A stretch of DNA of 64,000 nucleotides from Telopea speciosissima (Eukaryota > Streptophyta > Magnoliopsida > Proteales > Proteaceae): the NCBI RefSeq assembly GCF_018873765.1, contig NC_057922.1, forward strand, positions 44,846,321 through 44,910,320, in the 5' to 3' direction. Both the position numbers and the translations under genes were made by a program. This document shows positions 48,166 through 60,509 of this stretch, one piece after another. Numbering within the stretch: position 1 is the stretch's first letter; each line of letters opens with the position of its first letter. A model generated the notes under the pieces. The model saw nothing but the letters and a program-made list of their open reading frames with translations, was not told where the DNA came from and made no database searches.

Positions 48166-49057
48166 AAGGCATGTGGCCTATGTTACATGTGCAGCTTACT
48201 TGTGGGGACGTTCCCTACCTCTTCTAACATTCTTACACACTTCCCTAGGCATTCTTACACATACGGGAGGGTGATATAAATGGGGATCGATACGCAAATA
48301 TAAGTTCTAAAACAATCTATCAGCGAGTGGGTTCGGGTTGATTTTTGGGCTTGAATATATAAATCTAAGCTGTATTTATATGCATCTATATATTGAATTG
48401 CATCATTATCAATCATGTTGCATACTTGCATATATTACTTTGATTGATGAGTTTCTATGAGAATTGATGTGACTTAGATTCTTTAATGTTATCGGGTCAC
48501 GATGCAAGGATGTCCTGGCATCGAAACCCCAATGATGTTTGAGATACTATTGTATGACATATTGATCTATATGGGCCGTGTTATGTTGATACCCGGATGC
48601 TAGATGGAATGGGACGTCGATGCACTCGGAATACTTCTCGACACGATAGGGCTCATGTAGTATAACCGTGGTTAGGATCCGTTCCCTATGCTACGACCCT
48701 TACCAACAGGGGTTTAGGTGTTGGGTGGTCAGGCTTCCTGCCGCTTGTGGAGTGTGGGAATGGCCAGGTTAGGGATGTCCACTGACCATTGGGATATGCC
48801 TCTGGGTGGTTTGAGTCTATGGTCGAAGCGGGCCCCATGGTAATAATTGAGGTTTCCTTGTGGTGATAAGTTAAGAGATTCATAGTGTCTTCCGAGTTAT
48901 TACAGTAGCATAAACCAACTGACTTAGAATTGTGTGATAGGTGGAAAAAGAATAATAATTGCATGCACCATGGACTATTTGTGTTTTCGTGTGTATGTGC
49001 ATCCCCATCTCCTCAATGGCTCAGTGGAGCTAACCCCCCTTGTGCACATTCTTTTAG

Positions 49058-49196
49058 ATTATGATGCAGATGATGGAGACCAATAACGAGGTCTAGACTC
49101 TGGATTATGATACTATTGGTATCGAAGAGCTAGAGGTTGTGTCTGAAAAGCATGGCGATGGATGTCCTAGCGATGATTGTGCCTATGGGGCATGCT
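49058..49196 (+). pseudogene. LTR ORF2, diverged copy
   Basis: The branch-point-like ctaac (49030-49034) and cttttag (49051-49057) precede attatgatgcagatgatgg. After a frame shift the block YDTIGIEELEVVSEKHGDGC then PSDDCAYGAC ends at the stop at 49194-49196. Confidence 0.5.
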
Positions 49197-49561
49197 GATT
49201 ATTGGGATTTATTCTCTTTTTGATTCTTTTGGGGCCACATGCCTTTGTATAAACATTTATTGTGATACATGTATTTTGAATAGTTATACTATGGTCACTC
49301 GGGATAACTGTTAAACTATTTATGTATCACTTTGCCATTTGAACATGAGGTAACTACTGTAAACACTTCCGCTTACTTTTGATTATTTGAAAATGTAATA
49401 TCTTCTTTCTTTTGCACTTTGATATTAATGTATTTTAATATTAGTTCAAGACTATATATTGGGACACTGCAATCGTGATCCTTGAAACTTCTTGGGGTGA
49501 CAAGTGTCATCCTAGTCACCCTTTTATGGTATTAATCCCTTACAGGTATGGGGGCGTGACA

Positions 49562-49775
49562 ACATGGTAGCAAAGCGTGATGCTTTGCACAAATCACAGT
49601 CTTGTAAAGACTCCTGATTACTCTACATAGTTAGGATCTAACTTAAAAGCTATCTAAGAGAATAATTAAAGTATGTGAGAACTTAGGCAGAAGACTACCT
49701 AGGTGTGAAAGCTGATAACAATAGCAAATAATAAGACAACCTTGGTTAAGAAAAGACATATATATATATATATAT
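49562..49775 (+). other. Primer-binding site and leader of the Tekay-like element
   Basis: tggtagcaaagc at 49565-49576 is a degenerate initiator-Met site. It forms a stem with gctttgc (49570-49588). The leader matches 32379-32540 (minus), including aatagcaaataataagacaa, and ends in (TA)n where a solo LTR begins. Confidence 0.75.
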
Positions 49776-52700
49776 TGTCACACCCCAAACCACCCCCTAG
49801 GAGGATTGGGCAAGTGACCTGGAATATACAACAACATCTGTCAAATCACCAGGATCCAGAAGTAGTTAATATAACTCACAAACACCCACACCCATAAATA
49901 ATGGATAACTTGAATACAGAGTGCAGCGAAAACTAAATCTTATCATTAAAGATTTAAATATATAAATTGCATTGTTCTTTTTTCCATTTCACATCCTGTT
50001 CATACAATCAATACATTTCTAACCAAGCTTTACAAATATACAAAAGTGGGCCATGTCAATAGAAGCCCAAGTAAGCTATACAAAAGCAGGGAGTTAGTAG
50101 ATCCTATCTACCAAAAACGAATCCCTAAAGGTTAGAAAAGTATGCTGCCCATCCCTTAAAGATCATCCTCAAGGGTCACCTTGATCACCCGCACAAGAGG
50201 GATCACCACCTCCCTCGGTGTCCACACCCAGATGGTCTTAATCACCATCACCTCTGCCTCAAAACGAGCCTCCCTATCATAGAGATATCCACCTGCAGTA
50301 TCATCTAAAAAGAGGATTTGCATCAGACTGAGCTCCACCGAGTCCATGAATGAAATATAAACCATGCATGCACATGCAAGCACAACCATGAGTCTATACA
50401 CATGAGATTTATTTATATTAATTAATCCACTTGACAAAAAATACATGTATCCCTGGTGCAGCTTTTAACCCCTTCCCGCGATACACCCATTGAGTTGTCG
50501 AAGAAAACCAAGTGGCTCTAGCATTCTCTCCATGATCAGCCCGACCAGCCCTCTGTGATTATCTTATGATACCATCCTCCTTTTTGAAGGATGAGTATCG
50601 AACCAAAAAATACCCTTGGTATTAGTTCTCTCACAGGCATCCAACACTTTAACCCCTATTGGCAAGGGTTTATAACACGGGTGATGATGTCCTAACCATA
50701 CGCATTCTATATGACATCGTGCGAGTTAGGTGGTGCCAACCGCATCCCATTCTACGGGCTACCACTAGCCTCATTCCCAAGCCGGCTACGGCATCTAGGC
50801 TAACAATTTCATGTAAGCATTCAAACATCCATACTAGACCATCAACAATTTCCAATATAATTCCAACAAGATCATGAATTAACTAAAGATGCAATATAAT
50901 GTAATTTGTTCTGTATGTCATAACTCATAAGCTATGTTACATGTACATGTATGGTATAATTCCACTTACCTTGACTAATTCCTATTGGATCAAATGATTA
51001 TTGGGTCTCGGTTAGGCTTTGATACGGTACCTCGTACTCGAAGCTATAACCTATGTTAACGGGATTATTAGAATATGTTAAATACTATTTTAAGGAGTTT
51101 AGAGTCCTAGGGTTGCCTTGGGGGTAGGTTGGGATCAAGTCCAAATACAAAATAGTACTGTCAGTAACTTTGGACCTTCTACTAGACCTGTGGAACGTCC
51201 AAAGTGGAATGTCCAAAGGGAAAAATACAGCAACAGTGGGGGTTCATCTTGGGATATCCTTGTTTTATACTCCTACAGCATTGGGGAGCAATGGCAATGG
51301 TTTCCCCCATGGCTGGCTCATGGTTTGGTTCCATGGTCCCTCCTTGAATCATGGCATTGCGCCTTCCCAATGTAAGGACAGCAGCAAGGCTGCAAGGGAT
51401 AGGGGGTCATAATAGGATTTGGTAATGGCCATTGGAGGTATTGGTTTAAGCCCCCTGGAGTTTGGGTTAGGGTCCGGCCTCAAAACCATCACTGGACCTT
51501 CCACTGGATGTCTAGAACGTCCAGTGCCTATAAAGCATGGGAATTTTGAACATCTACAGGGGTTTCTCTGCAAAATTGCCCCCAATCCAATTTGGGATGA
51601 TGCTAGGTGATTAATAATGCATGCATTTAGGTTCCTATGATGGGATTACATGGTTCTAATAATGGTTTCACATTATAGGTGATGGGTTTGGTTCATGCAT
51701 ACATAATCCAACCATTACAAGGCCAAAATCAGTCTCTTAGCATCTTTAATAATACAAAACAGTGCAGTAGTAGTTAAATTAGCCCATAATAGTAATAAGC
51801 CTAAGCAATAGTGTCGAAAACTCATCATGCATGTAAGGGTCCATGGTCCTATCCTACAATTCATGGTTTATATACATAGATTGGTATAATAACAAGCCAT
51901 TTCATGGCTGGAACTGATGTCTATGTATTTCTGGGTTTGTAAGGATGTAGATAAAGAGTAAGAATATAGAATTCTAAGCATTCATGTGATGGATCATGAT
52001 CCTACGCATAAAATCTAGAGTAAACAAGCTAGGAAGCATGGTGGTTCATCTAATAATAGTTCATTTCTGGAATTTCTCTTAAGAACCAGAATTGCAGGAC
52101 ACGGTAGGGGTTAGGAACGGTTCATATGGAAGGTATACCTTCAAGAATTACAAAAAGAGCAAGGCTCCAAACCCGACTTCTCTTCTGTCCTTCTTCTTCT
52201 CCTTTCTTATCTTCTTTTGCACTTTCTTTCTTTCTTCTCCTTCCTAAGTTTTGAACAGTAGGAGTCACTCTAAGGCTGAGTTTCCTATTTATAATTTTAG
52301 TCTACTAAGGCCTGTTTGGCTAGGGGCAGCTTTAGGAAAAACCCATTCTTTTCCTAGTTTTCAATGTGTAAGGATGGGTTGGTGGGTCCCACATGGTTTC
52401 ATAGCTAGGGAATGGTTCCTACAAGTCATTGGGAATGTGGTGAGGGGATTCCCAATGCAAGACATTGGGCTCCCACAAGTTTGGAGTGAATAATACTCAT
52501 TTCAGCAACTCTGGACCTTCCTCTGGACATTTGGAACGTCCAGAGTAGAACGTCTTGAGAACTCTGCTTTGCTGTTTTTGCTTTAATTCATTCCAAAGGC
52601 CAAGGCCTTCGTATGGGCACCTTCCCCCACATGTCTACTAAGCCATTACAAGTATGAATTTGGGCATGTCCACCAGGAATATAACAAGGAGGTATTACCT

Positions 52701-52898
52701 GGAGTTGTACATCTGATGATGCATGGAGTAGTTGCATGGTGGTGGGACTCTCCTCCATGTTGGTATGTAGGATATCATCAGTGGGGGCACCTCATTGAAC
52801 TTAACCACTGGGTTGATACTCCATAGAGTACTGCTGTTTGTGACCTCAAGTTCTTGACCTATAAGCCATGTTCTACTCAGATTGGGGCAGGTTTAACA
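49776..52898 (-). mobile_element. Solo Tekay-like LTR, third subfamily
   Basis: 3123 bp. Minus strand starts TGTTAAACCTGCCCC and ends GGGGTGTGACA. Flanks tatat (49771-49775) and tatgt (52899-52903) fit a target duplication with one change. Layout: U3 hairpin 52504-52552, core promoter with TATAAATA (52284-52322), hairpins near 51137-51215 and 51450-51530, ORF2-like frame 50446-50156. At the ORF1 position only an unrelated open stretch is seen (about 52850-52700). Confidence 0.85.
50156..50446 (-). CDS. ORF2-position frame in the solo LTR, highly diverged
   Basis: 96 residues; SVELSLMQILF and DDTAGGYLYD align loosely with SVELTP and DADDGYLAG of other ORF2 copies, but the cysteine-rich ending is absent. 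The acceptor-like CTCTTTTTAG with upstream CTGAT is present (near 50297-50320). Confidence 0.3.
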   Translation of the reverse strand: MYFLSSGLININKSHVYRLMVVLACACMVYISFMDSVELSLMQILFLDDTAGGYLYDREARFEAEVMVIKTIWVWTPREVVIPLVRVIKVTLEDDL

Positions 52899-52905
52899 TA
52901 TGTAT

Positions 52906-52909
<4 letters not shown>

Positions 52910-52947
<38 letters not shown>
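52910..52947. repeat. (GA)n microsatellite
   Basis: About 18 uninterrupted AG units just beyond the solo LTR. Confidence 0.9.
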
Positions 52948-52948
<1 letters not shown>

Positions 52949-53300
52949 GGTTCGAACAAGGCAGAATTCATTGTTGCATGATCGTATCCATTGACGCAAA
53001 AGGAAAATTTTACTGACAAACCACCCCTTTTTGCGTCGGCGAATCACCTCTTGCACTGACATAGAATCCTTACTCTCCGATTGTTATAAATAGCAGTAAA
53101 AAAAAAAAAAAAGAAAGAGGAGGAGAAATCTAGGGGAAAAAAAAAAAAGAAAAAAGAGAGAAAAGAAGAGAAGGGGAGATTCTCTGGGCAATTTGCCCTA
53201 GAAGTCTCCAATCCACCCCGCAGCCAAGGTTCTACAGAAATCTTCTTAGAAGCGCTAGAACTCTGCCCAAACAAGTAAGTTTTCTAACCCTACACCCTTT
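52948..53300. other. Unassigned, A-rich segment
   Basis: Contains two poly-A tracts (53098-53113, 53138-53150) and purine-rich sequence; no supported gene. Confidence 0.4.
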
Positions 53301-55523
53301 TCCATTTATGCAATAGTATAGATTTCCTTTCTAGTTAGTTTTTTAAAACCTCTATTTATTTCATTATAATGATGAAATTGCCATAAATAGAATTGTCATA
53401 TCCTCCTATTTATAGCCTAGGCTTAGTCATTTTTCCCCCTTTACATGAATATATACCTACATGATGCCTAATATAAACTAGGATTTACCATGAGGCATGT
53501 TAGTTGTTAAGAAAGTAATACTATGGATGGTCTACCTAGAAAGAAACTGACCCTTGGTTGGGTAGGACTGGGTGTGCAAAAACTTCCTAGCATGTAACCT
53601 TGAACTTACCCTAAATCTAGAAGACCAATACCTTATCCATTGTGAGTCAATTATATCTCTTTCGCAGAAGAGATACACATATGGGTCCTAGACCCTATAA
53701 ATAGATGACCTCTCTCACTTCCCGAAACATGAAAAAATTACCTTAAGAAGCGCGCCCAAAACATTTTCCCCCTTTTGGTGCTTTTTTAGCGTTCCTAAGG
53801 CTCGCCCTCTCACGAGAAATACCTTAATAGTCCCTTGGTGCCTCAAACCCTTGGAGAAGGCCTAAAATCTAGGGGAACCTCAAAATAGCTTGCAAGAAGG
53901 AAAATTCTCATAAAGAGCAAAGTCCTTCAATAGAGAGAAGAAGATAGTCGGTCCCCCTCCCCCTAGTTGCCAGACCACCAAATTCTACCTTTAGAGTGGA
54001 GGGGCCCTCCCCTTTCATCCCTACTCCAAGGTTGACCTTAAGTATAATTTCTTCACTCCCACTTTAATATGGTGAAATGTAGACCATTAAAGTGGCATGA
54101 GCTAGTGTAAATAGTAATATACATCTGTAGGGATAATATGTAGTTCTCTTTTGATGTAGTTGGTGTATAATAGTTAATCATATATTAGCCATACATGTTG
54201 GTATAGGATATTTCATTTTGGTGGATTGTTCAAAACCTTACATCTAGTAGAAAGACAAGTTCAACTAGGCATGGTGGATGCCTAACTTTCCCACCACCAT
54301 AACCTGACCTCTTACACACATGGTTCAACTAGCCCTCTCCACACACCATGGATCAGGCTACCCTATGGGTCTATAGACACTGAAATTTTACCACCACCCT
54401 TGGTAATGATGACAATGGGACACGAATGGAAAACATCACACCCATACCCCTTGAGAAATCCAGAAGGAAGCCCAAAATGAGCCCAAACTAGCCCAAAAAA
54501 GACCAAAATGCCTAGTGATGTCATGCCCAGAGCACGGCACTGAGGTAACCCATCACGGCACCGTGAAAGGCATTCCATGGTGTCGTGGCACTGTGATGTC
54601 ATCCATGGCACTGTGGAAAACTCTTCTATGGCGTCGTGAAGACCTTCCATGGCGCCGCGGATGACCATCACGGTGCCGTAATCTGTGGGATACCCCTATA
54701 AATAGGAGGGCCGCCCTCCCCCATTTTTAGGGAAAAATAGGCAAGGGAGACCCTCCAAATCGATTTCTCAGCTGTTTTCCCCTCTTTTGAGCCATTTTAG
54801 GTGATTATGAGCAGTTTCTCTTAAAGGACGGATAGATCGTTCGATTATCCCACTTGAATGATGAGTGCTCCCCTCCTAATCCGGCTGTTACTCTGTCCAT
54901 GTACGGGTAACAAGAATCTCCTTTCATAGTCATTATTTCATTCGTGTGCGGATAACGAGAAACACCCTCAGTGAGCCGTAACTCTGTCCAAAGAACCGGT
55001 GACGATATGCCCATCCGTCTCCACCTAAGCCAGGGGACCACCGATAGTCAAAGAGTTTCCATTTGAAGTTATAATCATTACATTTTTTTATCATTACAAT
55101 GTAGTCCTTTTTGTTTTCCCATCCTTTTTTTAGTGTATATAATATAGATAGAATGCATCTTGTACAGTTACTTTAAGCAAACTTTATAAAGAGAGAATAT
55201 TCGACATTCAGCATCTAAAATAGAAAGACTAATTCAATCGGACAAGATGGGTGCCTAACACCTTCCCATACTTGTAACCTGACCCCTTGTCCGATCTCTG
55301 ACCAGACCATATGGAATCTCGTAGCCCATTTCCACTCATACTGGATAGGGCTACCCCCATTAGATCCTAGGCCCTATTCCTAGGTGGCGACTCCATTTTT
55401 ATGAAGCATGATCCCCATCCCCATGATGATGTGTCACAATGACATGCCGTCAACATCAGAAGACTAATCCCTATCGCCATAAGGCCGGGTGGAACCTCGT
55501 CCCTGAGGACCGCAGTACTTACA
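53300..55523 (+). repeat. Tat/Ogre-like LTR (left boundary uncertain)
   Basis: The right end is fixed by the primer-binding site at 55525. TATA box ctataaatagg at 54696-54706. A block of the form tagaaagac...gtgcctaac...cctgacc occurs three times (near 53548, 54250, 55222). A GC-rich inverted-repeat cluster built on ccatggcgtcgtg/cacggcaccgtg lies at 54515-54690. Confidence 0.6.
54515..54690. repeat. GC-rich hairpin cluster upstream of the TATA box
   Basis: Repeated cacggcaccgtg, ccatggtgtcgtggcac, ccatggcgccgcgg and cacggtgccgt, alternating direct and inverted. Ends just before the TATA box at 54696. Confidence 0.7.
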
Positions 55524-55524
55524 A

Positions 55525-55542
55525 TGGCGACTCTGCTGGGGA
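55525..55542 (+). other. Tat/Ogre-type primer-binding site
   Basis: tggcgactctgctgggga, the form I associate with tRNA-Arg-primed Tat/Ogre elements; one base after the LTR end ttaca. Confidence 0.75.
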
Positions 55543-56698
55543 GGCACGATGGGTAAATGCCCCTGTGGTCAAGCTTTTGAAAATAGATGCATCCGATAAA
55601 TGCAAGAATATTCTCTCTAGTTTGTGTGAAAACATGTATGGATAAATTTTGAATTGTGCTCATCGCATCATGCATAATGTTTGAACTGAAATCAAACGAT
55701 GAGGGTATTCCCTGTTGTACCTCTACCCCCTGGGAGGTGAGGTACTTTATGGTAAATACTCTAAGATCAGATGATAGCCGCTTCCTACGCCACTTTCATG
55801 CACACACACAACATGGGAAGACATTTAGCCATGTAGTTAGTCATTGAACCCCATGTGTAACCATGGGTAATTAGTGATGAAGTTACAGCTCTTGATACGT
55901 ACTTTATAGGATTAGTAATCATCGATGAGGATAACCACTAGTGTGTTGTGGGGTGCTTCAGCTACTCAAAAAAGGCACTAGCACGGTTATTCTAGGATCG
56001 TGTGACCTATTCCCCAGGTATATTAAAAAAATTACGTACCCATAACTTGCATAAGTGACAAGTATAATGATTCTGTTAAGAGTGACCTTTTCTGTCCTAT
56101 AAGCCTACCTATATCATGCATCATGTAGGAAAATAGGCCATATATGATAGGAATGCGACACAAACTAACTTTCGTTAGCATGTTGGAGGCCCAACTTAAG
56201 ATTCATCAATGATTAATCTTATTTTGATATGAGATGCCAATCAAAGTAGGGAATTCTGTGGTCCCGCGATAACCCCTCAAAAAACAAAATGGGTGATGTC
56301 TCCCCATACATCAGAATCCTACTTGTCCCTCAAAAAATGAGCATCATGTGTTATCTCAAGAGGTATCAATTAGAATCTTAGATTGGATCTCCCTTTTTTG
56401 TGTCCGCACGATGGATTTTTTCTTGGCTTAGGAAACTTTGAGAGACGATGGTATTCGAGGCATGTTGTTTGATCCCTCTTAGAAAGGGGAGTTTCCTGAC
56501 CACCAATGTTAGGAACCTCAATCACATCCTCGATTACCTAAGTAAAAGCTAATCAAAAGCCAAGAACAACTTTCTTACGAAAATTAACTATTTGTTTGTT
56601 CCATCAGAAATCGCTTCCTCTCTCCTAGTATCTAAATAGGTTTTTTTTCTTTCTTATGTAGAGGCACGATTCCATATCTGAGAAATTTTTCCTTACCT
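55543..56698 (+). other. Tat/Ogre-like leader
   Basis: No supported coding region; long leaders are normal in this group. Confidence 0.45.
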
Positions 56699-57948
56699 GT
56701 GTGGACTAGAAATGATGTGAGACTAACTCGGATAAACCAGTCATTCCTTTCAAACATCCTGTCACCCTCCCTCTCATCTAATTCTTCAACCGAAGTATCA
56801 CATGGAAGCAGCATGGATCCTGCCGATGATCAACACCCTGAGAGTCATTTGGAATATCAAATAGAGCAATTGCAAATAACTGTGGTAGAAATGAGGCAGC
56901 TTATGACCCAGGTATTGCAAGCAGTCCAAATGTCCTCCAAGGGCATTCGACACCAGTTTCTATTGAACAAGAAGTAAGGAAGGCTACTCCAACAATTCCC
57001 AAGACACCAGTTACAATAATAGCAGAAGAAGGAGAAGACATTGTGGCAAGCCTATCCTCTGACCCTCCCAAAATTGAGAGGGAGAAGAAGATGAGAGAAA
57101 AAGTTGAGAAGCTGGAAGTTGTAGTCAAAGACAACGGAAAAGAGAAAGTTATGGAAGAGCTGGTTTTCTTTCCTGAAGGGAGGATACCCAATGACTTTAA
57201 ATGGAAGCTAGACAAGTTCGATGGTTCAGGAGATCCTAAAGACCATCTCAAAATCTTTGCTACCGTGGCCAAATCCTAAGATCTCACAGAGAATCAGATG
57301 GGACAGACCTTTCTCTACTCTCTGGCTGGATCATCTCTGAGATGGTTAACTCAATCAGACCAAACTCAGACTCAAAAATGGTCCTCTATGATGAAAGGTT
57401 TCACTAAATAGTATTCTTACAGTACTGAGATGGACATTACTAGAAGAGCGCTGGAGACCTTGAGGCAAGAGTCAAGTAAAGAATTCTTAAATTTCATCGT
57501 AAAGTTTTGAGAAAAGGCTGCAAAGATGTGAAATCATCCTACAAAGGAAGAATAGGTGGAGATTCTGCTAAAAAATCTATATGGGTAGTATCATAATAAG
57601 CTGTACTATCAAAACATCAAAACTTTCGATGCCCTCATGACCATCAGAAAGAAGATTGAAGACAAGATCTTTAAAGAAAGGCAAGTACAAGGGGTAACCA
57701 AGGAGACGATGTAGTAGGGACAAGTTTCCAAGTGGCGGAGGTACAAATGGTATCCACGATTGCCCCACCACTTATAATCAAAGTAGAACCAGAACCTCCT
57801 AAAAGAGTTTTCAATTTTGGGGGGATGACACCAATTGTGCTATTGACCATGCTTAAGAGGGAAGGAATGATCAACACCATTCCACCTTGACATGTGGACA
57901 TGGCCAATCTACCTACATGGAATAAGCCTAATCTGTACTTTCACTATC
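56699..57948 (+). pseudogene. Tat/Ogre-like gag, first part
   Basis: Frame with MDPADDQHPESHLEYQIEQL (from 56813), shifting near 56938 to a second frame with KWKLDKFDGSGDPKDHLKIF and, after a stop, TFLYSLAGSSLRWL and ALETLRQESSKEFLNF. These are retrotransposon gag (PF03732-type) capsid blocks. Several stops. The knuckle-like segment begins NLYFHYH and is cut after its first residues by the solo LTR at 57949. Confidence 0.8.
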
Positions 57949-58317
57949 TGTCACGCCCCCATTCCTACAAGGAACAAAATAGAATAGAAAGGGTGACTAG
58001 GATGACACACGTCATCCTACACTACCACGATTATAGATACTGTGTCCCAGCTAGAGTCTTAAACCAATATTAAATTACAAAATAACATCAGGGTGTGGGG
58101 AAAAAGAAATATTACATTCCAAGATCAAAATAAAGCGGAAGCGCTAATACAGTAGTTATAGTATGTTCAATCGACTAGGTGATACATGATAATTTTAACA
58201 GTTATCCGACTGACCATCATATAAATACTCAAAAAAATATAATGTAATACAAACAAGTGTTAAGAGCGGGTGCAAAGCCCTAAAAGAATCAAAAGAGGGA
58301 ACAAATCCCCAATATCA

Positions 58318-58530
58318 TCACGGCCCATAGGCACAATCATTGTAAGGACATCCATTACCGTGTTCCTCTGATGTAGCATCCGGCTCCTTGGTGCCAATAC
58401 CATCGTAGTTAGCAGATTGAACCTCGAGACCAGCCAGGTAACTGCCATTTACATCATAATCTAAAAGAAGATGTATACAGGGGGTTAGTTCCACTGAGCC
58501 AGTGAGGGGATGGGGAATGTAGAAACACAC
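58318..58530 (-). CDS. LTR ORF2, copy in the solo LTR
   Basis: 70 residues: IPHPLTGSVELTPC, LAGLEVQSANYDGIGTKEPD, EEHGNGCPYNDCAYGP. Splice-like context: GGAACTAACCCCC, then ATCTTCTTTTAG before the ATTATGATG-type exon start. Confidence 0.4.
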   Translation of the reverse strand: MCFYIPHPLTGSVELTPCIHLLLDYDVNGSYLAGLEVQSANYDGIGTKEPDATSEEHGNGCPYNDCAYGP

Positions 58531-59335
58531 AAATCATACATAGTCCATGATGAATATAGGTGTTAATAGATTTTTCACCTAGCACACAGTTTAAGTCCAG
58601 GTATATGCTATTATGACAACTCGGGATTTACTATGGGTCACTTATGTTATTGCCACAGTAAAACCTCAATTGTTACTTGGGGGCCTACATTGGTCGAAGC
58701 CACCAAAACCACCAAGTGGCAGACCTTGATGATCAGAAGTCATCCTTGAGCTGGCCTCCCCCACAAGCAAGGAGCTCTGATCACCCAACACCTAAACCCC
58801 TGTTGGTAAGGGTCGTAGCATAAGGGAGGTGAAACCAAGCCACTGATATACTACATGCAAATCCTATCGTCTTGAGAGGCATTCCAGGTACATCAATGTC
58901 CCATTCCATCTAGCGCCCAGGTACCAGTATGACACGGCACATACAGGCCAAGATGACAAGCAATGGAATCCACATTTCTGAGGTTCCGGTATAGGAACAC
59001 CCGACACCGTAACCCAATACAATAGTGAAGCAAAACACATAACCACATCATATCAAATCATAATCAAAGTAATTTATGCATATATGCAATATGCTTATTG
59101 ATGATACAAGTAGCATGACAAATGCATATTTAATATTAAGCAAACCCAATCATCACCCAAAACCCACTCATTAAAGATCCGCGTAAAACTCGGGTGTTTA
59201 GAAGAGGTTACAAGGTACACCCCCTCGAATAATTTAGTCTGCCTAGGAATACGTGAGACAGGTGTTAGAAGAGTGTAGGTGGGTCCCACAAGGAGTCCCC
59301 ACAAGCTGCCATCCACGACAGCATAAAAGACCTTG

Positions 59336-59572
59336 AATGGATTTTTGAACGGAGGCACACACAGTGGATCCGTACGTGAATCCGTTCTCAGGAAATAAGG
59401 ACCCGAGAGCAAAGGTAAAAATGGGCTGAACGGATTTTTGAACGGAGGCAGGACCCTAGGTCCGTTGGTGAATCCGCTCGGGCCAATGTTAAGTTTTTAA
59501 CCCATTAAAGGCTGAATGGATTTTCGAACGGAGGCCCGATGCCTGGGTTCGTTAATGAAATCGTTCGAACTA
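59336..59572. repeat. Three R-region hairpins
   Basis: Modules at 59336-59395, 59428-59483 and 59515-59572: gaacggatttttgaacgga facing tccgttggtgaatccgctc, and variants. Spacing about 88-92 bases. Confidence 0.8.
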
Positions 59573-60509
59573 GAGTACGAATTCCTTAAGTGCTTGCTTC
59601 CCAACCCAAATGTCTAGTTGCCCTATGGTCTTAGGGATTTGATAAGGGTCATTCTTATGTCCATTAGGGTCACCATGATCTCCCCTAAGCTCGGTCTTAA
59701 GAATGGAAGGATTGGAATCCATCCAAAGTCCATTTATGAGGAATTAGGTCAAGGAAACTTAGGTCAACCATTGGGTTGCTCAAGTAACCCATTACAAGTT
59801 CAAGCTGGCCCTCAATTGATGAGTATTGATTCCATAGAGAGTTGAGATGAGAACTCAACACAAATTTGGGTCCCAATAAGGAACCTTAGGTTAGGTCTGG
59901 TCCAAGGGAGAGCTCCCATTGTCCTGGAGATGAGGAGAGAGAGAGTAAGGGAGTGTGTGAGGAGGTCATACTTACAAGTTTAATGGCCTCCAATGGATGA
60001 ACTCCAACTCAATCTATCCACTCCTCCCTTTCCTTTCCTCCTTCACTTCTCGCCTTTCTTTCTCTTTCCCTCTTAAATTCTTGGTCTTGGGTTGGTGGAG
60101 CAATAAATGGCCAATGAATGGCTTAGCTTCTATTTATAGAAGGTAGCTACTTAAGGCCTATTTGGCTTTGTCTCTAAGGCACAAGAAGCACATTAAAATA
60201 GGTTTTTGGTCTGGTGGGCCCACAACCATGGCCTAAAAACATAAAGGGGGGTCAAGGGTAGGTCCCACCATGTCCGGGAGCATGGTCATCATACCCGGGA
60301 CACAGGTATGTGGGTCCCACATGAAGGAACACACCACAAGCCCAATCAGCACTAATGGATTATCGGACGAACTCACCAGTAGTGGGTTTGTTCGTAAATC
60401 TGTTGCAATTAAAAGGGCAAGAACTCACAAGGAGGCTTTGGGGCTTAGACCTGCACCTCGAGGCCACAAAGAGGAGGATGCACAAGCACACTCAAGGTCA
60501 GTAACTCAC

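Larger units (their letters stand above)
46629..49561 (+). repeat. Tekay-like 5' LTR, diverged subfamily
   Basis: Starts tgttatacccgcacccgag and ends gggggcgtgaca (2933 bp). Internal order: ORF1 exon (46690-46981), U3 hairpin (about 47096-47150), core promoter (47346-47380), R hairpins (47953-48165), ORF2 region (49058-49196). Followed by a degenerate primer-binding site, so it is a 5' LTR rather than a solo copy. Flanking 5-mers tggat and acatg do not match. Confidence 0.88.

Noticed and set aside
52700-52850. ORF1 homologue in the solo LTR 49776-52898
   Set aside because: An open minus-strand stretch exists at the right place, but I see no similarity to the ORF1 blocks.
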